Positions 8,130 to 16,056 of a stretch of 38,387 nt of DNA are shown piece after piece (the stretch's first letter is position 1; each line of letters opens with the position of its first letter). The stretch covers positions 1 to 38,387 of the forward strand of contig USMU01000007.1 of the NCBI GenBank assembly GCA_900555925.1, written 5' to 3'. The notes below the pieces were generated by a model. The model did not search any database. It was not told where the DNA came from and worked only from the letters and a program-made list of their open reading frames with translations. Position numbers and translations under genes: made by a program. The DNA is from an uncultured Clostridium sp. Lineage in GTDB: Bacteria; Bacillota; Clostridia; Christensenellales; Borkfalkiaceae.

Positions 8130-11100
8130 ATGAAAGCTTTTTTTAAGTCATTCGCTTCGGCGGGTTTGGCGGTGTTGTTCGGCGTCGGAACGCTGGGAGG
8201 CACAGCCGCTTTGGCGGAAATGAGCGAGCATCGCGGGGAAAACGTTCCTGAGGAAATCAAGACGGAAAATGTCGCTCTCGGAAAAGAAGTGACGTTCCGT
8301 TCGTTGATGGATATGAACGAAACTTTGACCATGTACAGTTATTTTCCGAATAACGGAGGGATCGACGGCACGGGCTGTTACGACATTTCCGCAGGCGGTA
8401 ATGTTATGACGGACGGTGTCAACAGCGAATGGGGCGGATATACGGTCAATTCTACTTGGGCGGGCGTGAGAGGATGGGCATATCTCGACCTCGGAAAGAG
8501 CTACGATATTTCTGCCGTCAAAGTACATATGTTGGCGGCATGGTGTTTTATGGACGTCGTCGTTCAGGTGTCTGACGATGCGTTGTTCCAAAAAGACGTG
8601 GCGACGATATTCAGTGTCTGCGATACATTGTCTTCGGAAGGGACAACGGTCTATGACGGCGGAAAAGTAGGCTGTACGGAGGAAACAAAGGGAGAAACGG
8701 GCTGGAATGGCAGGGAAGGCGTGGACTCAAAGCAGGCGGAAGGAAATATTTTTTCCTGTAATGTTTCCGCCAGATATGTCCGCTTTACGAATAATTGCGG
8801 AACGCCCGAACAAAACGGCGGTGCGGACGAAAATACCGCCATTTCGGAAATAGAGGTCTATGCGCGCACTTCAGGCCTTGCGGCGCCGAAGGCTTCCGTT
8901 GAATCGGGCACTTACGAAAGTCTCGAAACCGTGGAACTTACTTCTTCTTATGCCGATGCAAAAATCTATTATACGTTAGACGGCAGTTATCCCACGGAAG
9001 AATCCGCGTTGTATGAAGGTCCCGTAGACCTTTCGGGAAAAACAGGCGCGGTAGCGCTCCGCGCAATTGCCGTCGTCGACGGGAAACAGAGCTATCCCGC
9101 CGATTATCAATATAAGGTCGTCGAGGGGGCTTACGGAAATCAAGCCCTCGGTAAAGAGATAACGTTCCGTTCGTTGACGGACATGAACGAGGTCCTGACC
9201 ATGTATAACTATTTCCCCGACGGACAGGGAATCGACGGCACGGGCTGCTATGATATTTCCACGAAGGGAAATGTGATGACGGACGGACAGAATACGGATT
9301 GGATGGGCTTTAATGTCAATTCCACCGCGGCAAACGTTCAGGGTTGGGCTTTCCTCGATCTCGGAAAGAGTTGCGACATTTCCGAAGTCAAGGTATACTT
9401 TTTGGCAAAATGGTGTTTCCAGAACGTCATTATTCAGGCTTCCGACGACCCCGAATTTAAGACGGGAGTAACGACGATATTCAGCTGCTGTGACACTTTG
9501 GAAGCGGACGGAATAAAGGTGTATGACGGCGGAAAAGTGGGCTGTACGGAAGAAACGAGGGACGATACGGGCTGGAACGGACAAATCGGCGTGGATTCAA
9601 AAATGGATATGCCGACGCCCGAAGAAATGGGCAATGTATTTACTTGCAATGTATCTGCGAGATATATTCGCCTGACGAATACGAATCTCGGAAACGGCGG
9701 CGCGGATTCCAATACGAATTTTACGGAAATAGAGGTATACGGAGGGGAAAGCGTTCCGGATGATGTAGTTTTAGAAAAAGCCGTCAAGTCCGTAAAGGCA
9801 GACCTTGACGCCATAGAGGTCGCAAACGGTACGACGAAGGAGGAGGTTATTTCGAGCCTTCACGAAAGCGTAACGATTGAAATGACGGACGGAAAGGAAA
9901 CCGAGGTGGCGGCAATTTGGAATTCGGAAAATTACAACGGAAATACGGCAGGGGAATATATTTTTACGCTCGAAACGGAGCTTCCCGAACATGTTTCGGA
10001 TATTTTCGGAACGCTGGACGGATTATCCATCACAGTCACCGTCCTGCCTGCCGCCGATAAAACAGCATTGGAGACCGCGATTGAATCGGCGAACGCTCTC
10101 AAAGAGGAGGATTATACCTCCGATTCCTGGACGATGTTGAAAAATGCCTTAAATGCCGCAGAACGTATAGCCGTTGACGGAAAAGCGAGTCAGCAACAGG
10201 TGGACGAATGTACCGCGGCGCTCGAAAAGGCAGTTTCCGATTTGATACTTCGTGCAAAGGATAAGACTGCGCTTAAAGCGGCTATCGACGAAGCAAAGGC
10301 TATCGACGTCGATAAATATTTATCGGACGGAGTTGCAGGGCTGACGGAGGCACTTGCGGACGCCGAAGCCGTTTATGCCGACGCCGATGCTTCCGTAAAA
10401 GAGGCCGAGGACGCTTTGAAGATTTTGGCGGAAGCTATCGATGCCTTACAGGAAAAGGCGGATTTGTCTGCTTTGTCCGCTTTGATCAAAACGGTAAAGG
10501 AAGCGGGATATAAGGCTGACGAATACACGCAGGCAACTTATGCTGCATTGGAAGACGCTTTGGAAGAGGCGGAAGCGATGTTGACTCAATCCGAAGTTTC
10601 CGCCGAAGAGGCAAAGCAGGCTTACGCAGCGCTCGACGCGGCCGTGAAAGGGTTGGTAAAATACGGGGATTCTTCCGCTTTGAAGGCGTTGATGGAGACG
10701 GCGAAGTCGCTGAATGAAGAGGATTATACCAAAAATAGTTTCGATGCGTTAAAGGAACAGCTCTTAAAAGCGGAAGAAACGGCGGCAAGGAAGGAGATAC
10801 AATCCGTTTATGACGAGGCGGAAACTGCCTTGCGGGAGAAGATAAATGCTCTCGTCAGTCTTGTAGGCTTAAAGGAAAAACTTTCTTCGGCAAGGGAATA
10901 TTCCGCCGAAGATTATACGCAGCTCTCTTTCGAAGGCCTGAAAACGGCGATTGCCGAAGCCGAACTTTTGCTCGACCAGGCAGGTGCTACGGCGGAGGAG
11001 GTAGCCGAGGCGGAAGCCGCTATTGAAGACGCCGTCGCAGCATTGGAGCATATTGAAACAGATAGTTCGGGCTCCTCGTCCTCATTCTCGTCTGAATCTT

Positions 11101-11204
11101 CTTCATCTTCCGAAGGGAAAGGCTGCAGGAGCGTGGCGGGAATTTCGGCGGGAAGTTGCCTGTTATTTGCGGGGGCCGCTTTGGTTTTGAAAAAGAGAAG
11201 ATAA
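8130..11204 (+). CDS. Large surface protein: two discoidin-like domains, chitobiase-C-like, Ig-like and five FIVAR repeats
   Basis: This is a 1024-residue protein with a signal peptide (1-30, ending near TAALAE). Domains by eye are: F5/8 type C-like at about 45-246; chitobiase/hexosaminidase C-terminal-like at 252-330 (YYTLDGSYPTEE); a second F5/8-like at 334-539; a Big_4-like Ig domain at 545-639; and five FIVAR-type helical repeats at 641-977, each beginning near DKTAL or SALKAL with a central E(D/E)YT motif. A Ser-rich stretch then leads to KGC, a membrane helix and KKRR. The two discoidin-like copies are closely similar and share the segment GIDGTGCYDIS, so they arose by internal duplication. 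No hydrolase domain is seen. The rod-like FIVAR part probably holds the binding domains away from the envelope. Confidence 0.78.
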   Translation: MKAFFKSFASAGLAVLFGVGTLGGTAALAEMSEHRGENVPEEIKTENVALGKEVTFRSLMDMNETLTMYSYFPNNGGIDGTGCYDISAGGNVMTDGVNSEWGGYTVNSTWAGVRGWAYLDLGKSYDISAVKVHMLAAWCFMDVVVQVSDDALFQKDVATIFSVCDTLSSEGTTVYDGGKVGCTEETKGETGWNGREGVDSKQAEGNIFSCNVSARYVRFTNNCGTPEQNGGADENTAISEIEVYARTSGLAAPKASVESGTYESLETVELTSSYADAKIYYTLDGSYPTEESALYEGPVDLSGKTGAVALRAIAVVDGKQSYPADYQYKVVEGAYGNQALGKEITFRSLTDMNEVLTMYNYFPDGQGIDGTGCYDISTKGNVMTDGQNTDWMGFNVNSTAANVQGWAFLDLGKSCDISEVKVYFLAKWCFQNVIIQASDDPEFKTGVTTIFSCCDTLEADGIKVYDGGKVGCTEETRDDTGWNGQIGVDSKMDMPTPEEMGNVFTCNVSARYIRLTNTNLGNGGADSNTNFTEIEVYGGESVPDDVVLEKAVKSVKADLDAIEVANGTTKEEVISSLHESVTIEMTDGKETEVAAIWNSENYNGNTAGEYIFTLETELPEHVSDIFGTLDGLSITVTVLPAADKTALETAIESANALKEEDYTSDSWTMLKNALNAAERIAVDGKASQQQVDECTAALEKAVSDLILRAKDKTALKAAIDEAKAIDVDKYLSDGVAGLTEALADAEAVYADADASVKEAEDALKILAEAIDALQEKADLSALSALIKTVKEAGYKADEYTQATYAALEDALEEAEAMLTQSEVSAEEAKQAYAALDAAVKGLVKYGDSSALKALMETAKSLNEEDYTKNSFDALKEQLLKAEETAARKEIQSVYDEAETALREKINALVSLVGLKEKLSSAREYSAEDYTQLSFEGLKTAIAEAELLLDQAGATAEEVAEAEAAIEDAVAALEHIETDSSGSSSSFSSESSSSSEGKGCRSVAGISAGSCLLFAGAALVLKKRR

Positions 11205-11214
11205 AAATTTATTC

Positions 11215-11246
11215 GTTTCCCGTCCGTCGAAAGGTGGACGAGAAAC
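11215..11246 (+). other. Intergenic hairpin between two operon genes
   Basis: The arms 11215-11225 (GTTTCCCGTCC) and 11236-11246 (GGACGAGAAAC) pair over 11 positions with one C/A mismatch and a 10-base loop. No T-run follows, so this is not a standard terminator. In the 69-base gap it could protect or separate the upstream mRNA, or attenuate expression of the last gene. Confidence 0.45.
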
Positions 11247-11273
11247 ATAGAAGGGATAAGGAGAAAAAGGAAA

Positions 11274-14200
11274 ATGAAAAGGAAAAGGAATCTGAAATGT
11301 GCCCTTGCGGCGATCATGATTTCGGCAATGGCTGTATCGGGCGCTTACGGACTGGCTTTAACGAGAGCGGAGGAAACGGGGGCAGAAGATATGCCGAGGA
11401 ATACCATAAATGAATTTCTTCTTTCCACTTGGAAAGGATATTACGATTTCGATATTGCTTCTTACGATTTTCAGACGAAGGAGCTCGCCGAAGCAGGAAT
11501 GAATTTTATCTGGCACCCCGGCTATTCCTCCGCGATAGGACAGAAAACCGATTATCGTGAAGTGGAAAAAATCTATGCAAAATATGGCATGAGCTATATT
11601 TATACGGCGGACGGACAATTTGAGTACGACGAAGCGTTGATGAACGACTTGAAACACTGCCTCGGATATTATGTAAAAGATGAGCCCAGCGCTTCGCAAT
11701 TCAATTCCACGAAAGAATTATTTCATCAATATCTGTCTGCGGATTCCGAGCGATCTCCGTTTGTCAATCTGTATCCGAACTATGCGGGAACGACGGCTTT
11801 GGGCGGTACATATGAACAATATGTAAACAACTGGATCGAAACGGTCGGCGCGGAAAATATGGAGTATCTCTATTACGACCATTATCCCTTTACGGCAACG
11901 GAAGAAGTAAGAAGCTCGTATTTCGCGGATATGGAGACGATACGCCGTGCCGCATGGGAACATGGACGCATGAAGACGGGCGGATTTACGCAAACGGGGT
12001 GGTGGGCAGGCATGAGGAAACCCGACGAGGACGAATTCCGTTGGAATATGTCCACCTATATCGCTTACGGTTTTAAGAGCATCTCTCATTTCTGCTGGGT
12101 CTCTCCCGACCGCGTGTCTGTCGAGGACGGCGGCGAGGATATGCGCGATCACGTAATCGATCAAGAGGGGAATAAAACGGAATTGTATGCCCCAGCGGTC
12201 TGTTATAATTGGCAGGTGCGTCAACTTGGCGACCTGCTCATGGGAATCGACTGTATGCACGCCTATCATTCAGGCGCAAATACGGCAGAGGGAGCGGAAG
12301 TTCTTCCCAAAAATTTTCTGATTCAGCCGGAAAGTAAAACGGATAATTATATCATCAGTCTTTTTACCTCAAAGGACGATTCGGAAAAATATATCATGCT
12401 GATGAACAACTCTACCTCCGAAAGCAGGGAAGGCACGTTTACGATTTCCGCAGATTCCGGCGTAGAGGGTCTGACGGAGATTTCTCCGACAATCGATTCC
12501 GAGAATCTCCCCGACCCCATGAATTTGGAGGAGACGCTCGGGCAACCTGCAAGGACTTCCGTTGAAATCTCGGACGGGGAGTTTACCGAAAGTTTTCTGC
12601 CGGGAGAGGTGAAAATTTATAAGTTGGAAGGCGAAGAAATCGTTATCGACGAGGGCTTGGAACTCCCTCGCGTTTCCTTGGAATCGGGAACTTATACGGG
12701 AAGCCAGACGGTAAGGCTCACAACCGCTCAAAAGAATGTATCGCTCTATTATACGTTGGACGGCTCTTATCCGAAGGTTTTTGCAGACGGTAGGCCGGGA
12801 GAGGGAACCTTTCTCTATGAGGAAGAAATAAAGCTCGGCGAGGACGGAAAATGGGAATATATTCCCCTGCGAGCCGCCGCTTATAAAAACGGAGAGCTCA
12901 GTCGGACTGTGGACAGGGATTATTTCATTACGGAAAACAGCGAAAATATTGCGCTTGGTAAACCCGTCACATTCTATGACAGGACGTTTGAAAAGGAAAT
13001 CACCGTTTCGGACGAAAAGAGCGAGGTGGCGACGGGCAGCGTCGTTACGGACGGGTATCATGACCCTTATACCGAGGTATTTACCGCCGAAAATACGACA
13101 GGTTGGGCGGTAGTGGATCTCGGAAAAGAATATAATACGGATAAGGCGGTCGTTTCTTTCTGGAACGACTGGCCGTTTGAGGATGTCATCATTCAGGTTT
13201 CTTCCGATTTCAAAAATTGGGAAAGTATTTTCAATAACGATACGGACGGCTCAATGAAGGACGTCACGGGAGAAAGGGGAAGAGACGGAGAATACAAAGA
13301 CCAGATGTATGCCGGACAGGTGATTACTTATACGCCGCGATCTTTCCGATATATCCGTGCTTACAACATAGGACGCGGGGGCGGAATGTTCAATGGGCGA
13401 AGCGTATTTCAGGAAATTTCCGTATTTTCCAGCTTTGATTCCTCCGACCTTCCGCGTGCCGAAAGCCTGCTCGATGAAACCATACTTTCCGATTGGAATG
13501 AGCTCGGCGGTTCCGATTGGACTTTGAAGGATGGAACGCTCTCGGTTTCGGGAACGGGTGATTGGGGGCGTGCGATTGCCTTTACAGGGAAAAAGTATAA
13601 AAATTTTGTCATAGAAGGCAGATTTTCCATGACGGACATTGCCTCAGGACTCGTCGGCTTTGAATTATATAAGACGACGTACACGGGCAGTCTGAACGGC
13701 AATAACGGCTATGTGGTATTCGTGGAAAACGGAGGACGAGTAGGCGCTTACGACGGCGTAAACGGCGGTTCACAGGAATTCGGTCCCACAAATATCCAAG
13801 CGATCGGATTCAGTCCTTCCGATTTTGTGTTCCGCGTGATTTCCGTCAACGATATTCTTTCCGTGAGCATCAACGGAACACCCGTCTATACGGTTCGCAA
13901 TGATCGCGCGGATATGGAGGCAGGATATATTGCCGTGCATGCCGGTTCCATAGGTATTTCCGTCCGCGATTTATGGATTATGGAACTCGGCGAGGAAAAC
14001 GGCTGTGCAAATACGGAGCCGGAAGATGCTCTCGATTATCAGTCGGAAACAGTGCAGCGCGCCGTAGCTCTGTATGAAAAGCGTAATGATGTATTGTCGC
14101 TTCTGCCTGAAACGGTAGAGTTTGCTACCGTCAACGGAAATACGGTAACGGTTCCCGTAAACGGCTGGACAACGGAGGATTATGACAGAAAATCGGCGGG

Positions 14201-15026
14201 GTGGTATAACTTTACGGCAGATGTAGACGTATCTTCCCTCGGTCGCCTGTCCAACGCTTTCGGAGTTAAAGCGACTGCGAGAGTATGGGTATCCGCCGGA
14301 ATCGATACCGACGCAATTAATATTTATATCGGAATCGCGGAAAGCCTGAACGAATCGGATTATACGCCTGAAAGCTGGGCGGAAATGGCGCAAAAGCTCA
14401 CCGTGGCACTAGAAATTATCGGCGACCCTTATGCTGTTCAAAATTCTGTCGGCGTGGCTTCGTTCCAGTTGAAGGACGCCATTGACGCGCTCGTCAATAT
14501 TCATCAGGATAAGACGGCTCTCGAAGATGAGATAAAAAAATGCAAAGAAACTTATTTTGAAGAAGCGTATACAAAAATTTCTTACGGATATTATTTAGAG
14601 CCTTTAACTTCTGCAGAGGAGATTTTTGCAAGCAATATCGTTTCCCAAAAAGAAATAGACGAGGTTTTATCGGAATTGAAGAAAGCGGAAAATTCACTGA
14701 TTGCTTTGGGCGACAAAACGGTATTAAACGGCGCAATAGAAGAAGTAAAGGCATTGAAGAAATCCGATTATACGGCGGAATCCTATGCCGCCGTTGAAAA
14801 GGCGTTAAAAGATGCGGAGAGGATTTTGGCTCTCGACGCGCCGACCTTGAAACAGACGGAAATTGCCGCTGAAAATTTAGAAAACGCAACGAAAGAATTG
14901 GTTTCCGTATCGACGGAACAAAAAGGCTCCGACAGCGAATCTTCGGGTTGCAACGGAGCTTTGGGAATTCCGCTCTTCGGCGTCGGGGCCGCAGTCGGGT
15001 TTGTTTTGAAGAAACGTCGGAAATAA
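11274..15026 (+). CDS. Multidomain surface glycosidase-like protein (TIM barrel plus chitobiase-C, discoidin, LamG, Ig and FIVAR modules)
   Basis: This is a 1250-residue protein with a signal peptide (1-33). Residues about 44-340 look like a (beta/alpha)8 barrel related to clan GH-A, with CLGYYVKDEPSASQF (the Asp-Glu-Pro sits where clan GH-A has Asn-Glu-Pro), YLYYDHYPF, and the late strand FKSISHFCWVSP. At the expected nucleophile strand I see GGFTQTGWW with Gln rather than Glu, so activity is uncertain. Chitobiase-C-like (464-553), discoidin-like (558-722), LamG/DUF1080-like (726-908) and Big_4-like (922-1010) domains follow, then FIVAR-type repeats (1012-1213). The end is a Gly-Cys, a membrane helix and KKRRK. 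The ribosome site AAGGAG precedes the ATG. It is the last gene of the operon, and the family has no name I can give. Confidence 0.75.
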   Translation: MKRKRNLKCALAAIMISAMAVSGAYGLALTRAEETGAEDMPRNTINEFLLSTWKGYYDFDIASYDFQTKELAEAGMNFIWHPGYSSAIGQKTDYREVEKIYAKYGMSYIYTADGQFEYDEALMNDLKHCLGYYVKDEPSASQFNSTKELFHQYLSADSERSPFVNLYPNYAGTTALGGTYEQYVNNWIETVGAENMEYLYYDHYPFTATEEVRSSYFADMETIRRAAWEHGRMKTGGFTQTGWWAGMRKPDEDEFRWNMSTYIAYGFKSISHFCWVSPDRVSVEDGGEDMRDHVIDQEGNKTELYAPAVCYNWQVRQLGDLLMGIDCMHAYHSGANTAEGAEVLPKNFLIQPESKTDNYIISLFTSKDDSEKYIMLMNNSTSESREGTFTISADSGVEGLTEISPTIDSENLPDPMNLEETLGQPARTSVEISDGEFTESFLPGEVKIYKLEGEEIVIDEGLELPRVSLESGTYTGSQTVRLTTAQKNVSLYYTLDGSYPKVFADGRPGEGTFLYEEEIKLGEDGKWEYIPLRAAAYKNGELSRTVDRDYFITENSENIALGKPVTFYDRTFEKEITVSDEKSEVATGSVVTDGYHDPYTEVFTAENTTGWAVVDLGKEYNTDKAVVSFWNDWPFEDVIIQVSSDFKNWESIFNNDTDGSMKDVTGERGRDGEYKDQMYAGQVITYTPRSFRYIRAYNIGRGGGMFNGRSVFQEISVFSSFDSSDLPRAESLLDETILSDWNELGGSDWTLKDGTLSVSGTGDWGRAIAFTGKKYKNFVIEGRFSMTDIASGLVGFELYKTTYTGSLNGNNGYVVFVENGGRVGAYDGVNGGSQEFGPTNIQAIGFSPSDFVFRVISVNDILSVSINGTPVYTVRNDRADMEAGYIAVHAGSIGISVRDLWIMELGEENGCANTEPEDALDYQSETVQRAVALYEKRNDVLSLLPETVEFATVNGNTVTVPVNGWTTEDYDRKSAGWYNFTADVDVSSLGRLSNAFGVKATARVWVSAGIDTDAINIYIGIAESLNESDYTPESWAEMAQKLTVALEIIGDPYAVQNSVGVASFQLKDAIDALVNIHQDKTALEDEIKKCKETYFEEAYTKISYGYYLEPLTSAEEIFASNIVSQKEIDEVLSELKKAENSLIALGDKTVLNGAIEEVKALKKSDYTAESYAAVEKALKDAERILALDAPTLKQTEIAAENLENATKELVSVSTEQKGSDSESSGCNGALGIPLFGVGAAVGFVLKKRRK

Positions 15027-15040
15027 AATAGAAAAGGATA

Positions 15041-15080
15041 AAAGCAGAAGTCCGGACATTACAGTCCGGACTTCTGCTTT
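15041..15080. terminator. Bidirectional terminator: perfect 17-bp inverted repeat
   Basis: The arms 15041-15057 and 15064-15080 are perfectly complementary around the loop ATTACA. The minus-strand side is followed by a T-rich tract (CTTTTATCCTTTTC). It closes the surface-protein operon and the convergent araC-type gene. The stop codon of the latter (15059-15061) sits in the loop, so the right arm is coding. Confidence 0.85.
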
Positions 15081-15910
15081 CGATATTGTAAGGGAGTTAC
15101 AGAGTGTATTTTTTTGAACATAGAGAAAAAATACTCGTACTCCTTAAAGCCGCACATATAGGAGATTTCCTTGACCGTCAGAGACGTTTTTTTCAAAAGT
15201 TCTTCTGCTTTCGTCATTTTCAGGGCATTGATATAGGAGACGACGGAGACGCCCTCTTTTGTTCTGAAAACTCTGCATAAATGGGAATGAGAAATGTGCA
15301 GCATGGCACATAGGTATTCAATGGAAAAATTTTCGTTCAGATATTTTACCTCGATGAACCGTTTCACCTCTTCTACATAGTCATCTTCGTGAAAGAATAT
15401 GTTTTCCGTTTTTTCTTCTACAGATGCAAAAAGTAAATATAAGACGGAGAGTGCGGAAAAATAAGAAACGGAGATTTGCTTTTCTATTTTTTCGAAAAGT
15501 TCGGATAACTCCGAACGCAGTTTTTGCGGCATGTTACAGCTTTTTACGGGTTCGGATTCGGAAAATCCCAAATGACGGATAAAATCTTTTGCCGACGTTC
15601 CGTCGAAAACGAACCAGATGTATTCCCAAGGATCTTCCGCCGAAGGATAATAAGAAAAAATACAGTCCTTTTCCACGACGAATACCTCATGTTTGTGCAC
15701 GGGATATTTTTGACCGTTGATGTTCAGTAGACCGCTTCCCGAAAGGATAAAATGGACAGTAAAATATTTTTGTATCCGGTTGAAAAGATAAGGTTTTATA
15801 GTGTGAAAATCATGATACCCGACAGATTGAATAAAAAATTCGAGTTCATCGCGCACGGGAAAACATTTTATGCATTCCGAACTGTCCATGAAAGAATTAT
15901 ATTTTTTCAT
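15059..15910 (-). CDS. AraC family transcriptional regulator with cupin sensor domain
   Basis: This is a 283-residue protein. Residues about 20-140 form an AraC-type cupin ligand domain (FTVHFILSGSGLLNINGQKY, HKHEVFVVEKD). Residues about 180-283 carry the two helix-turn-helix motifs of the AraC/XylS family (FSIEYLCAMLHISHSHLCRVF, then LTVKEISYMCGFKEYEYFFS, ending FKKIHSVTPLQYRK). Such proteins usually bind a sugar and activate adjacent catabolic operons. It converges with the surface-protein operon and diverges from the GH109-like gene, so it may control both. Its promoter places transcription start at or next to the ATG and there is no ribosome site, suggesting a leaderless mRNA. The second Met (residue 8) also lacks a ribosome site. 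Confidence 0.92.
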   Translation of the reverse strand: MKKYNSFMDSSECIKCFPVRDELEFFIQSVGYHDFHTIKPYLFNRIQKYFTVHFILSGSGLLNINGQKYPVHKHEVFVVEKDCIFSYYPSAEDPWEYIWFVFDGTSAKDFIRHLGFSESEPVKSCNMPQKLRSELSELFEKIEKQISVSYFSALSVLYLLFASVEEKTENIFFHEDDYVEEVKRFIEVKYLNENFSIEYLCAMLHISHSHLCRVFRTKEGVSVVSYINALKMTKAEELLKKTSLTVKEISYMCGFKEYEYFFSMFKKIHSVTPLQYRKQKSGL

Positions 15911-15916
15911 AATTGA

Positions 15917-15945
15917 ATTATAGCATAACTCTATACCGACGTCAA
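15917..15945 (-). promoter_or_regulatory. Promoter of the araC-type gene
   Basis: On the minus strand TTGACG (15945-15940), a 17-base spacer and TATAAT (15922-15917) with an extended TGC form a near-consensus sigma-A promoter. The ATG begins 7 bases beyond the -10 element, so the predicted transcript has no leader. Confidence 0.85.
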
Positions 15946-15987
15946 TAAAAATGATAAAAAATTATAGTAATAGAAAAAATAATTTCA

Positions 15988-16015
15988 TTGTGAAAATCAG
16001 AAAAAGTGCTATAAT
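15988..16015 (+). promoter_or_regulatory. Promoter of the GH109-like gene
   Basis: TTGTGA (15988-15993), a 16-base spacer and TATAAT (16010-16015) with extended TGC (16007-16009) lie 41 bases before the ATG. AAAGAGG is the ribosome site. The divergent arrangement with the araC-type promoter leaves the stretch between them as the probable regulator-binding region. Confidence 0.8.
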
Positions 16016-16056
16016 GAATGACAGAATTCATTTTATCTATCAAAGAGGTATTTTAG

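Noticed and set aside
1161..15026. Sortase-type LPxTG anchors in the surface proteins
   Set aside because: No LPxTG-like motif precedes the C-terminal helices; the shared element is Gly-Cys.
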